From CAVQCJ01 sp963711005 (GTDB taxonomy: Bacteria > Actinomycetota > Actinomycetes > Prado026), in assembly GCA_963711005.1 (NCBI GenBank), contig CAVQCJ010000002.1, positions 62,001 to 126,000 of the forward strand: DNA of 64,000 nucleotides, read 5' to 3'. Below are positions 34,711 through 43,447 of the stretch, piece after piece. Below the pieces are notes generated by a model. The model saw nothing but the letters and a program-made list of their open reading frames with translations. It was not told where the DNA came from and did no database searches. Within the stretch, counting starts at the first letter, position 1. The number at the start of each line of letters is the position of its first letter. The translations under genes and the position numbers were made by a program.

Positions 34711-35156
34711 CAGCCACGAGCACCACCGGCGCCGCGACGGCCGCGACCATCCCGGCCACCCACCTCGACCTGCTCGTCCGGCCGGTCAGCGCCGTGCTGA
34801 GCACGATCGGCTCGGACGGGTCACCGCAGTCCAGCATCGTGTGGGTGGACTACGACGGCGCGTGCGTACGGTTCAACACCACGACGCACCGCCAGAAGGC
34901 CCGCAACATCCGAGAGAACCCGAAGGTCAGCCTGCTCGTCGTGGACCCGGAGAACAGCGCCCGGTACCTGCAGATCCGCGGCGACGTCGAGCTGGACACC
35001 CGATCCGCGGTCGAGCACCTCGATGCACTCACCCGCAAGTACACCCGTCACCCTCGGTACTACGGCTTCGTGTATCCCGCCGAGATTCAAAGCCGGCAGA
35101 CGCGGATCGTGGGCCGTATCCACCCGAAGCGGGTCACCGTCGACGCGGTTCACTGA
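34707..35156 (+). CDS. PPOX-class / pyridoxamine 5'-phosphate oxidase-fold protein
   Basis: This is a 149-residue paralogue of the preceding protein, with SAVLSTIGSDGSPQSSIVWV, FNTTTHRQKARNIRENPKVS and RYLQIRGDVEL in the same order. ATG overlaps the preceding stop as ATGA. The two may act as a heterodimer, because the fold is normally dimeric with the cofactor at the interface; that is inference from adjacency. Confidence 0.85.
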   Translation: MTATSTTGAATAATIPATHLDLLVRPVSAVLSTIGSDGSPQSSIVWVDYDGACVRFNTTTHRQKARNIRENPKVSLLVVDPENSARYLQIRGDVELDTRSAVEHLDALTRKYTRHPRYYGFVYPAEIQSRQTRIVGRIHPKRVTVDAVH

Positions 35157-35266
35157 CCGCCCGTGAACGGCACCGTCGCCGCTCAGGGGCGGCGTTGCGG
35201 CTCGGTCACTCGGTCCAGGCTCGCCTGGCTGCCAGGTCATCCGGACACCAGGCGCAGATCGGTGCA

Positions 35267-35629
35267 CTAAGCCTCCGGCTCGTGGGAGACACCGCCGGCA
35301 CCAGGCCGGCTCCCAACGAACCGCGCGACGGCGATGACCGTGACGGCGTTCGCTGACGCGATCGCAGCGAACACGACGATGTACGTGATCTGGATCCCCA
35401 GCGGTGTCGGTCCGGACCCTTGGCCGGTTCCGGCGATCGCCCAGGCCGCAGCGAGGGCCACGTACGCGATGGGAAGAAGGACCAGGCCGGCGGGGAGCAG
35501 CAGCAGGATCGTGGCGAGCTCTGCGGGCTGGAAGCCGCCGGTGCCATTCCGGTTCCAGGTCCACGTCAGGACCGCCACGACGGCGACATAGGCGACGGCG
35601 GTAGCCGCCGAGCGGGTGGTGGCCTGCAC
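35267..35629 (-). CDS. small membrane protein, four helices
   Basis: The protein has 120 residues with four predicted helices (about residues 8-25, 36-52, 54-68 and 77-103) and a polar C terminus. No family was recognised. Codon use is normal for the window. It stands alone between a PPOX gene and a divergent phosphotransferase gene. Confidence 0.6.
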   Translation of the reverse strand: MQATTRSAATAVAYVAVVAVLTWTWNRNGTGGFQPAELATILLLLPAGLVLLPIAYVALAAAWAIAGTGQGSGPTPLGIQITYIVVFAAIASANAVTVIAVARFVGSRPGAGGVSHEPEA

Positions 35630-35799
35630 GGTCCCGATTCTCCAACTGCCGGGTGGGCGGGCGCACCCCTAGCCGCACAAATGGTGTGCCTGACGAGGTC
35701 GGCGAGCTGGCGCGCACAGCAACGACGAAGCACAGGACCGGACGAACGCTTCGTTGGGCTGGTCCGGTAGGTCCAGGTGCGGGCTGTCAGACTGACCGA

Positions 35800-36696
35800 G
35801 TGCTCCGCGAGTACGAGCCTCCTACGCGGGAGATCCTGCAGTGGGCGGCACACCACGTTCATCCACGCGCACGGGTGACCGCGGTCGCGCCCTTGCCGGG
35901 CGGGATCACCGCGGACATGGACCGAATCACCGTCGACTCCCCGACTGGGCTCAAAGACGTGGTGCTGCGCCGCTGGCCGGCCGAGGACTGGGCGGAGGGC
36001 CTGGTGTCGCGCGAAGCCTCCGCGCTCGCCGCCGTCCAGGGCCGCGGGGTGCCTGCACCCCAACTCGTCGCAATGGACGAGGACGGCGCCGAGACCGGTG
36101 TGCGGTGCACGCTCACGTCGGCGCTCACCGGGCAGCCGGACTTGTCCCCGGCCGATATGCAGTCCTGGCTGGGCCAGCTTGCGACCACGCAGGCCGCGAT
36201 TCACGCCGTACCCGATCGCCCGCAGACCCGGTGGGATGGCTGGTATCACGACGACGCACCATTTGAGTGGCTTGCCGACCGGGGCCTGCGCGACGCCGCT
36301 CGCGAGGCTGCCTCGGGGCCGCTGGTTGACGAGAAGGTCCTGGTCCACGGCGACTACCAGCACTTCAACGTGCTGTGGTGCGACGGTCGGCTCAGCGGCG
36401 TCGTGGACTGGCCGAACGCGGCCACGGGCAACCGGGGCAGCGACGTCGGCCACTGCCGGCTCAACTTGGCGGTGCTGTTCGACGCCAGGACAGCTGGGGA
36501 CTACCTGGTGATGTACGAGCGTGCTGCGCGCGTCCGGGTGGACCGGCGAGCCGACCTGCGAGCGTTGCTCTGCTTTGATCTCGAGTGGCAGCGCTTCATC
36601 CCCCACCAGGTCGCCGGGCGGGCTCCGCTCGACCTGGCCGGGATGCCTGGTCGAGTCGCCGCCGCGATCCGCGATGCCTTGGACGGGATGGGCTAG
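35800..36696 (+). CDS. aminoglycoside phosphotransferase-family kinase
   Basis: This 298-residue protein of the APH/choline-kinase fold has an N-lobe with VVLRRWPAEDW (ATP-binding Lys replaced by Arg-rich region) and EASALAAVQGRGVPAP. The catalytic loop is VHGDYQHFNVLW, followed by the metal-binding GVVDWPNAATGNRGSDVGH. It phosphorylates a small hydroxylated substrate. GTG at 35800 gives the usual family start; upstream bases to 35653 are open in frame but not conserved-looking. Confidence 0.85.
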   Translation: MLREYEPPTREILQWAAHHVHPRARVTAVAPLPGGITADMDRITVDSPTGLKDVVLRRWPAEDWAEGLVSREASALAAVQGRGVPAPQLVAMDEDGAETGVRCTLTSALTGQPDLSPADMQSWLGQLATTQAAIHAVPDRPQTRWDGWYHDDAPFEWLADRGLRDAAREAASGPLVDEKVLVHGDYQHFNVLWCDGRLSGVVDWPNAATGNRGSDVGHCRLNLAVLFDARTAGDYLVMYERAARVRVDRRADLRALLCFDLEWQRFIPHQVAGRAPLDLAGMPGRVAAAIRDALDGMG

Positions 36697-36809
36697 CCAG
36701 CAGCGGGCGCGGCCGGCCGGCGAGCCGGGGAACTTCCCGGTGCACCGGTGGGGTCCCCGACTGAAGAGGCCATGCCGGCATCCGAGCCCATCACCCTCGG
36801 CGACGGCCT

Positions 36810-37625
36810 TCAGACGAGAGTGATCGACAGATCGGGGAGGTTGATGCCCTCGACCTGGGCGCTCCAGGTCTCCCCGGGGGCCAGCGTCTGAAGCGACGTG
36901 AGCGTGCCGGTGCTCACGATCTCCCCCGCCGACACTGGTTCGAAGTCGGGCTGAGCGGCCAGGACCTCCAGCAGGTGCGCAAGCGCCAGAACAGGGCTGT
37001 CGAGCACATCCGCCCCCTTTCCGACAGCCCGCAGGTCACCGTTACGGGCCAGCGAGACGGTGAGATCGTGAAGTCTGGCGGCACAGTCCTCGATCTCCGA
37101 CACCGCAACCGGCGCACCGACGAGTAGAGCGCCGTGAAGGGCGTAGGCGGCGATCGAGTCGGCTGCTCGGAACCGCCAGTCCGGATAGGGGCACTGGACG
37201 ATCTCGAACCCCAGGGCGATCCAGTCGACGCATTCGAGGATCGCGGTCTCGTCCCGGGTGACCGGTGGGGTACGGGCGAAGTGGAGCTGGATCTCGGGCT
37301 CGATCCGTGGTTGCAGCAGATGATCAATGGATAGGCGCGTGTTCGCACTGTCCGAGTACCGCACCGTCGAGTCGTACACGTGTCCCCAGATCGGCGCCCA
37401 GACCCCGTACTCAGCCCAGATGGTGCGGTTGGTGAAGCCGATCTTGCGGCCAACGGGTCGTTCGCCACGGAGCACTCTGCGCACGAGCAGGTCCCGTGCG
37501 ACTTCGTATGCTCCGGCCTCATCGAGATCGGGATGTGCGTCGGTCAACGGTTCGATCAGGTGCTTCGACTCGAAGGCCTCCACGATGCGGTCGGCTGGAC
37601 TCGTCACGACCGAAGCATGCCGCAC
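36810..37625 (-). CDS. 2-keto-4-pentenoate hydratase family protein
   Basis: The protein has 271 residues of the fumarylacetoacetase-like hydratase family. It has GRKIGFTNRTIWAEYGVWAP, the metal-ligand region EPEIQLHF, and ALGFEIVQ. These enzymes add water to 2-hydroxypenta-2,4-dienoate in aromatic meta-cleavage pathways or act as related decarboxylases. No other meta-cleavage genes are near, so it may serve another pathway. ATG at 37625 or GTG at 37607 may be the start. Overall GC is a little lower than in neighbours. Confidence 0.82.
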   Translation of the reverse strand: MRHASVVTSPADRIVEAFESKHLIEPLTDAHPDLDEAGAYEVARDLLVRRVLRGERPVGRKIGFTNRTIWAEYGVWAPIWGHVYDSTVRYSDSANTRLSIDHLLQPRIEPEIQLHFARTPPVTRDETAILECVDWIALGFEIVQCPYPDWRFRAADSIAAYALHGALLVGAPVAVSEIEDCAARLHDLTVSLARNGDLRAVGKGADVLDSPVLALAHLLEVLAAQPDFEPVSAGEIVSTGTLTSLQTLAPGETWSAQVEGINLPDLSITLV

Positions 37626-37813
37626 CGAATGCCGGCCATGGCGCTCCCTTGGTCATGGAGCTGAACGCCGCCGATGTCGCCTTCGTCCCACACGTACTTG
37701 GCAGGGCTCACACGGTCATCGTGCTACCTAGGGTCGCCCTGCTGAGCCGTTGCTGTCAGCGTTGCTGCCAACCTGGTCCGGTCGCTCCGGCTGCGGGTCA
37801 CTGACCTGCGCTG

Positions 37814-37889
37814 TGGCTCCCGCGACTGGACTCGAACCAGTAACCTGCCGGTTAACAGCCGGCTGCTCTGCCAATTGAGCTACGCGGGA
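37814..37889 (-). tRNA. tRNA-Asn (GTT)
   Basis: On the minus strand the sequence starts TCCCGCGTAGCTCAATTGGC and folds into a full cloverleaf. The acceptor TCCCGCG pairs with CGCGGGA, the D-arm contains AGCTCAATTGGCAGAGC, the anticodon loop is CTGTTAA with anticodon GTT, and the T-arm is CTGG-TTCGAGT-CCAG. Discriminator G and the encoded CCA occupy 37814-37817. Confidence 0.97.
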
Positions 37890-37935
37890 TCGTTTCGCTG
37901 CGGCGGCCAGATTATCAGCGGCCGGCAGCCGTCCG

Positions 37936-38448
37936 TCACAGCCCGGTCGCGGCCTGCAGGTAGGCGATCGCCGCGTCCGCGGCCTCGCGCAGCTGCGGGT
38001 CACCCGGGTCCAGGCCCTGGTCGAACACGACGTGCCAGCTCACCTCACCCGGCCCGACGAGCGGCCGGCGGGCCGTGATCCGCGCTCCGGCGGACCCGAT
38101 CAGCGGCACGTGCTCGCTCACGACGATGCTGGCGGTGACCCGGTCCCGCACGGTCTCCGGGACCAGCCCTGGCTCGTCCAGCAGCAGGCCGAAACGGCGC
38201 CGGCTGGGGCCGACGGTGACGATCTCGAGCGTCGGCTCGTCCCAGGTGGCCGCCGCTACGGTCTCGTACGGAAGGCGCTCGTGCCCGCCGGCGACGTCGT
38301 CGACCGCCGGCAGGTAGAGCGCCGCGGTCGAGGCGACGACGGCCCGAGCTGTCGCGTCCATGGTCCAGGCCAGCACCCGCTCGCCGGGGCCGACGAGCGC
38401 CCGGACCTGCGCGGGCGTGACCGACGGGAACAGGCGTCGGCGCGGCAA
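37936..38448 (-). CDS. conserved hypothetical protein next to dnaG
   Basis: The protein has 170 residues and starts at TTG (38448), 1 base after the dnaG stop. It contains RALVGPGERVLAWTMDA, then ATARAVVASTAALYLP and a long beta-rich C terminus ending WHVVFDQGLDPGDPQLREAA. No signal peptide or catalytic motif is seen. A similar gene beside dnaG is common in actinomycetes; its function is not known to me. Confidence 0.75.
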   Translation of the reverse strand: MPRRRLFPSVTPAQVRALVGPGERVLAWTMDATARAVVASTAALYLPAVDDVAGGHERLPYETVAAATWDEPTLEIVTVGPSRRRFGLLLDEPGLVPETVRDRVTASIVVSEHVPLIGSAGARITARRPLVGPGEVSWHVVFDQGLDPGDPQLREAADAAIAYLQAATGL

Positions 38449-38449
38449 C

Positions 38450-40337
38450 TCAGGCCCCGCCGGCAGCGCGCTCGCGCAACCGGCGTCGCTGCTGCTCGAG
38501 CTCGATCAGCTCGCCGAAGACCTGCTGGTACTCGTCGGCCTCGGGGTCGATGCGCTGCAGCTGGGACCGCACCTCGGCTACCCGGCTCTGCACCATGCGC
38601 TCGTGCAGGTGGCTGACCTGCTCGTCGACGTAGCGCGCGTCCGGCTCGCCGGCCAGCCGCAGCGGCTCCACCGCGAGCTCGGTGACCACGGAGCGGACGG
38701 CGTCGTTGGCGGCGGCCTCGAGGACCCGGGCGACCCACAGCTCGCCGGACTCCTTCGCCCCGATCGCCGTCCCGCCGGCGGCTTCGATGGCGGCCCGGAC
38801 CGCAACGTACGCGGGGTGCCCGAACGCCGCACCGGGCAGCTCGTCGAACGCGTCCCCGGTGAGCGCCGGGTACTGCAGGGCTGTCTTGAGCGCCTCGCGG
38901 TCGACGAGCAGCGCCCGCTCGCCGGGCCGGGGCCGGTCGGCGACCAGGATCGCCTCGCCCGCGGGCGCCGGCCCGCTCCCCTGCTGCGCGGGTGCCCGGG
39001 AGCCCGACCGCGCCGCAGCCGCCACGGCGGTCATGACCGGCTCGACCTCCATCCCGAGCCAGCCGGCCAGCGACCGGGCGTACTCGGGGCGCAGCGACGC
39101 GTCCTTGGTGCGCGCGACGACCGGCGCCGCGGCGCGCAGGGCGGCGACCCTTCCCTCGGGGTTGGTGAGGTCGTAGTCGGCGAGCACGCTCTTGACGACG
39201 AACTCGGACAGCGGCACCCGCGCGGCGACCAGCGCCCGTACCGCCTCGGGGCCCTTGGCCTGCCACAGCTCGCACGGGTCCAGGCCGTCGGGCTGCACGG
39301 CGACGAAAGTCTGCGTCACGAAGTTGCGGTCCTCGGTGAACGCCCGCACCGCGGCCTTCTGCCCCGCCGAGTCGCCGTCGAAGGTGAAGACCACCTCGCC
39401 GCGCAGCTCGTTGCGGTCCATCAGCAGCCGCCGCAGCACCCGGACGTGGTCCTCGCCGAACGACGTCCCGCAGGTGGCGACCGCAGTGCCGACGCCGGAC
39501 AGGTGGCAGGCCATCACATCGGTGTAGCCCTCGACGACCACCGCCTGCTGCAGCCGGCCGATCTCGCGCCTGGCGAGGTCGAGCCCGAACAGCACCTCGC
39601 TCTTGCGGTACACCGGCGTCTCGGGCGTGTTGAGGTACTTCGGCCCGGTGTCGTCGTCGTAGAGCTTGCGGGCGCCGAAGCCGATGACGTCGCCGGACGG
39701 CGAGTGGATCGGCCAAACCAGGCGTCCCCGGAACCGGTCGTACGACCCGCCGCCGGTCTTCTGGCTGAGCAGGCCGCCCGCGAGCAGCTCGGCGTCGCCG
39801 TAGCCCAGCCCGCGCAGGTGCCGGTTGAGCGAGTCCCAGCCCTTCGGGGCGTAGCCGATGCCGAACGTCTCCGCGGCGGCCTGGTCGAAGCCCCGCTCGG
39901 ACAGGAAGTGCCGCCCGGCCTCGGCCTCCGCGGAGGTCGCCAGCTGGGCGGCATAGAAATGCTGGGCCGCCCGGTTGGCCTCGAGGTAACGGGTCTTGGG
40001 CGCCCGCTCCCGCCCCGCCCCGGAGCCGCCCTCCTCGTACCGCAGCTGGACCCCGAACTTGCCGGCAAGCCGCTCGACCGCCTCGGCGAAGGACAGGTTG
40101 TCGATCTTCTGCAGGAACTTGATGACGTCGCCGCCCTCGGAGCAGCCGAAGCAGTAGAACAGGCCCCGGCTGGGGGTGACGTTGAACGAGGGCGACTTCT
40201 CGTCGTGGAAGGGGCACAGCCCCGACAGCGAGCTGCCGCCCGGAGGCGCGCAGGGCGACGTACTCCCCCACGACCTCGTCGATCCGGGCCCGCTCGCGGA
40301 CCAGCGCGACGTCCTCGGTACGGATCCGGCCGGCCAC
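38450..40337 (-). CDS. dnaG: DNA primase (apparent 1-base frameshift near codon 33)
   Basis: DnaG makes RNA primers for replication. The first 32 residues (GTG at 40337, MAGRIRTEDVALVRERARID) and the rest lie in different frames. Removing one base from the CCC run at 40239-40241 restores a single product of about 628 residues. After the shift come the zinc finger CPFHDEKSPSFNVTPSRG with CFGC, the TOPRIM domain (VVEGYTDVMA, TFDGDSAGQKA) and a C-terminal helicase-binding domain. No alternative start lies near in the main frame. Since dnaG is essential, a sequence error is the likeliest reason. Confidence 0.9.
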
Positions 40338-40390
40338 GGGCCGGAGTCTACGTGCGGGGCCGGACGGGGGCGGGTCCGTACCCTGGGGGG

Positions 40391-41158
40391 ATGCGCAGCC
40401 GACTGGTCGTCCTCGGGCTGGCGGCCGCCCTGGTCGCCGGCTGCTCCTCGTCCGGCGCCCCGGCGGCCTCCGGATCCCCGACGCCGACCACAGCGGTGCT
40501 CCCGTCCAGCCCCGCCGCGCTGCCGACCAGCCCGTCCCCGACGGCCTCGCACAAACCCTCTGCGACGGTCAAGCCGACCCCGACCCACACCACCAAGCCG
40601 AGCCCCAAGCCGGTCGTCACCGTGGTGGCGAGCGGCGGCCGGTACGTGTTCCCGTTGCGCTGCTCCGGCGTGAGCTACGGGCACAGCCACCACGACTACC
40701 CCGCGACGGACATGTTCGCCCCGAAGGGCTGCGCGATCGTCTCGCCGGTCGACGGCGTGGTCGACGAGGTCAGCACCGTGGACACGTGGAGCTCGTCGAC
40801 CAACCTCGGGTCCACCCGCGGCGGGCTGTCGTTCTCGATCGTCGGCGTGGACGGGGTGCGCTACTACGGCTCGCACCTGTCGGTGCTGAACACCAACATC
40901 CGGCCGGGCGTGCACGTGCGCGCGGGCCAGTCGATCGGCAAGGTCGGCAACACCGGTGACGCCCGCGGCGGCCCGACCCACATGCACTTCGGGATCTCCT
41001 GGCCCACCGCGCACGGGATCTGGTGGGTGCGTCGCGGCGAGCTGTACCCGTGGCCCTACCTGGACGCCTGGCGAGCCGGCGTCATGCGGTCCCCCGGCGC
41101 GGCGGTGCGCGCGCTCCACCGCACGGTCGGCGACCACGGCTGCACGGTCGACTGCTGA
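40391..41158 (+). CDS. M23 peptidase-like lipoprotein
   Basis: The 255-residue product has a lipoprotein signal peptide (lipobox LVAGC near residue 18), a Pro/Thr/Ser-rich linker (about residues 25-80) and a LytM/M23 domain. The zinc-binding motifs are seen as GHSHHDYPATDMF (HxxxxxxD) and HMHFG. M23 enzymes cut peptidoglycan cross-bridges. ATG follows GGGGGG closely. Its 3' end overlaps the convergent transporter gene by 103 bases. Confidence 0.88.
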   Translation: MRSRLVVLGLAAALVAGCSSSGAPAASGSPTPTTAVLPSSPAALPTSPSPTASHKPSATVKPTPTHTTKPSPKPVVTVVASGGRYVFPLRCSGVSYGHSHHDYPATDMFAPKGCAIVSPVDGVVDEVSTVDTWSSSTNLGSTRGGLSFSIVGVDGVRYYGSHLSVLNTNIRPGVHVRAGQSIGKVGNTGDARGGPTHMHFGISWPTAHGIWWVRRGELYPWPYLDAWRAGVMRSPGAAVRALHRTVGDHGCTVDC

Positions 41159-42045
41159 CGGCGGTCCGGCCGTACCGACCGGACGAGCACGACCCCGAGC
41201 ACCGCCAGCGCACCCCCCACGACCGCCACCACGGTTGGCCGCTCCCCCAGCCACACCCACGCCATCGTCACGGCCACGACCGGGACGAGGTACAGCGACA
41301 CGGTGCTGCGCGCGATCGAAGTCCGTGCCACGGCCTTGGTCCACGTCAGGAAGCCGATCGCCGACGGCACCACGCCGAGGTAGACCGCGGCGGCGCTGGC
41401 GGACCAGCCCGCCAGCGGCATCTCCCGCACCAGCTGCGGCAGCGCCGGGAGCAGCAGGACCGCACCGGCCCAGGTCGTCCAGGCGGTCGCGGCGACGGCG
41501 CCGAGCTGCTCCGCCAGCGGCTTGACCACGACGTGGAAGAGGCCCTGGCACAGCGCCGCTGCGAGGACCACGACCGCGCCGACCCCGGCACCGGAGCCGG
41601 CTCGGACCCCGCCGCCGACCCCGAGCGAGAGACCGACCAGCGCCGCGCCGGCGAACGCCACGGCCATGCCGACCCACCGGCGTCCCAGCCGCTCCCGCAG
41701 CAGCACCGAGGCGCCCAGCACGCTGAACACCGGGGCGGTCGCGATCAGCAGGCTGGCGGTCCCGGCCGGGACGGTGCGCTCACCGGTCATCAGCAGCCCC
41801 TGGTACAGCGTCTGCCCGAGCAGCCCGGCCAGGACGATCCGTGGCCAGAGCCCTACCGGCGGCAGCCGCAGCCCGGCGAACAGCGCGACGGCCCCCAGGA
41901 CCGCGGACGCGACCAGCAGCCGCAGCAGGGCGAGCGCCCACGGGCCGTACCCGTCCAGCCCCACCCGGATCGCCGGGAACGCCGACGCCCACGTCAGCAC
42001 CGTGACGGCGAGGGCCGCGTCACCGACCCGGTCAGACTTGCGCAT
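41056..42045 (-). CDS. EamA/DMT family transporter
   Basis: The protein has 329 residues and ten membrane helices in two EamA repeats: TWASAFPAIRVGLDGYGPW and LIATAPVFSVLGASVLL in the first, FLTWTKAVARTSIA and SLYLVPVVAVTMAWVWLGE in the second. It probably exports an amino acid or related metabolite. ATG at 42045 (MRKSDRVGD) is favoured over ATG at 42072. The C-terminal 34 residues are encoded by DNA shared with the M23 gene on the other strand. A divergent LysR regulator likely controls it. Confidence 0.88.
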   Translation of the reverse strand: MRKSDRVGDAALAVTVLTWASAFPAIRVGLDGYGPWALALLRLLVASAVLGAVALFAGLRLPPVGLWPRIVLAGLLGQTLYQGLLMTGERTVPAGTASLLIATAPVFSVLGASVLLRERLGRRWVGMAVAFAGAALVGLSLGVGGGVRAGSGAGVGAVVVLAAALCQGLFHVVVKPLAEQLGAVAATAWTTWAGAVLLLPALPQLVREMPLAGWSASAAAVYLGVVPSAIGFLTWTKAVARTSIARSTVSLYLVPVVAVTMAWVWLGERPTVVAVVGGALAVLGVVLVRSVRPDRRQQSTVQPWSPTVRWSARTAAPGDRMTPARQASR

Positions 42046-42090
42046 GCACCCAGGCTGGCCCGAAACAGTCATCAGTACGACTACCGGTCA

Positions 42091-42115
42091 TAGCCAATAT
42101 CCATTAGTGTGGCTA
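42091..42115. promoter_or_regulatory. LysR-type operator candidate
   Basis: TAGCCA (42091-42096) and TGGCTA (42110-42115) form a perfect inverted repeat with 13 bases between, ending one base before the LysR ATG. The interior ATATCCATTAGTG is AT-rich. Site size and place between divergent regulator and transporter genes fit a LysR-type binding site. Confidence 0.6.
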
Positions 42116-42116
42116 C

Positions 42117-43010
42117 ATGCTGGACGTGCGCAGGCTCGAGGTTCTGACCGCCGCCCTCCGCGAGGGCTCGATCGCCGGCGCGGCCCGGGTCCTCGCGATC
42201 ACACCGTCCGCGGCGAGCCAGGCGCTGTCGGCACTGGAGGCGCAGACCGGGACCGCCCTGCTGGAGCGGCTCCCCCGCGGCGTACGGCCGACGGCCGCCG
42301 GCGAGCGGCTGGCCGCGCACGGCGAGGCGGTGCTCAGCCTGCTGTCCAGGGCGGAGTCCGAGATGGACTCCCGCAGTCGCAGCCTGCGGGTGGCGGCGTT
42401 CCCGACCGCGGTGCTCGGGCTCCTGCCGGCTGCGCTCGGCGAGCTGCGCCGGGTCAGCCAGGACCTGCACGTCGAGATCGTCGAGCTCGAGCCGGACGAG
42501 GCCCGCGCGGCCCTGCGCGCCGGGGACGTGGACGTGGCGCTGGTCAACCACCACGCGGTGCTGGCGCCTGACGTGCGGGGGCCGTGGCGGGTGGTGCACC
42601 TGCTGGACGAGCCGGTCCTGGCTGCGCTGCCGCGCTCGCACCCCTTGGCCGGGAAGGCAGCCATCGAGGTCGGCGGGCTCCGCGACGACCCGTGGATCAT
42701 GCAGAAGCCGGCCTCGCCGTGCCAGGACCTGGTCCAGCGGGTCTGCGGCGGCAGCGGGTTCGCGCCGACCGTCACGGCGAGCTGCGGCGACTACCGCTCG
42801 ATCCTCGCCCTGGTCGGCGCCGGGTTCGGCGTATCGCTGGTGCCCGCCATGGCGGCGGCCGGGCTCGACCTGACGTCGGTGGCCCTGGTCCCGCTCCGAC
42901 CGGCGGTCCGCCGCCGGGTCAACGCGTTGGTGTCCAGGCGTCCCGGGGCCTCGCTCGCCACCCGCCCGCTCCTGGACCTGCTGGTCGACTCCGCCGCATC
43001 CGTCGGCTAA
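42117..43010 (+). CDS. LysR family regulator, ArgP-like
   Basis: This 297-residue LysR regulator has an N-terminal winged helix (LEVLTAALREGSIAGAARVL, TPSAASQALSALEAQTGT), a linker helix and a C-terminal effector domain. The pattern MLDVRRLEVLTAAL and the ArgP-type AFPTAVLGLLPAAL suggest the ArgP/LysG subgroup. In that subgroup ArgP/LysG regulate basic amino-acid exporters. The divergent EamA exporter is the likely target. The gene is convergent with the GNAT gene, overlapping by 4 bases. Confidence 0.88.
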   Translation: MLDVRRLEVLTAALREGSIAGAARVLAITPSAASQALSALEAQTGTALLERLPRGVRPTAAGERLAAHGEAVLSLLSRAESEMDSRSRSLRVAAFPTAVLGLLPAALGELRRVSQDLHVEIVELEPDEARAALRAGDVDVALVNHHAVLAPDVRGPWRVVHLLDEPVLAALPRSHPLAGKAAIEVGGLRDDPWIMQKPASPCQDLVQRVCGGSGFAPTVTASCGDYRSILALVGAGFGVSLVPAMAAAGLDLTSVALVPLRPAVRRRVNALVSRRPGASLATRPLLDLLVDSAASVG

Positions 43011-43447
43011 GGCAGGGGGCGCCACATCCGCACGTGCGGGCCTGCGTACCGGACGTCGAACTCCTCGCCCACCGCCTCGAACCCGAACCGGCGGTAGAAG
43101 CCCAGCGCCCCGGTCCGCGCGTTGCACCAGGCCACCTCGGCGCCCGCGGCCACGCCGCGCTCCAGTCCCGCGGTGACCAGCAGCACGCCGACCCCCTGGC
43201 CGCGCACCGACTCCACCGTGGCCATCCCGCGCAGCCGCCACCCCGGGCGCCCCTCCCACGGCTCGGGCGACCAGGTGCTGCACCCGACGACCTCGTCGGC
43301 GCCGTCCAGCGCCGCGAGGTGCACGGTCGTCGGCAGGTCGTCCTGCTCGTAGCGGGCCAGGTCGACGGGCAGCCCGGGCCGCAGCACGGCCGCCCGCACC
43401 GGCAGGACCACGTCGGACCCGACCGCCTCGACCCGCAGTCCCGTCAC
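43007..43447 (-). CDS. GNAT family N-acetyltransferase
   Basis: The protein has 146 residues with the acetyl-CoA motif A VESVRGQGVGVLLVTAGLER and motif B region WCNARTGALGFYRRFGFEA. It transfers an acetyl group to an unknown amine. GTG at 43447 overlaps the dgt stop as GTGA. Confidence 0.88.
   Translation of the reverse strand: MTGLRVEAVGSDVVLPVRAAVLRPGLPVDLARYEQDDLPTTVHLAALDGADEVVGCSTWSPEPWEGRPGWRLRGMATVESVRGQGVGVLLVTAGLERGVAAGAEVAWCNARTGALGFYRRFGFEAVGEEFDVRYAGPHVRMWRPLP

Noticed and set aside
37655..37804. Possible 49-codon plus-strand gene between the hydratase and tRNA-Asn
   Set aside because: Its end is rich in Cys and repeats of GTTGCTG, no homology was recognised, and the start is weakly supported.
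40230..40250. Programmed frameshift in dnaG
   Set aside because: No slippery heptamer or stimulatory structure was seen, and similar breaks occur in unrelated genes, so an error is simpler.
38360..41158. Very long plus-strand open frame (over 900 codons) across dnaG
   Set aside because: Only the last 256 codons (from 40391) look like a protein, the M23 lipoprotein. The rest is antisense to dnaG and is a GC-bias shadow.
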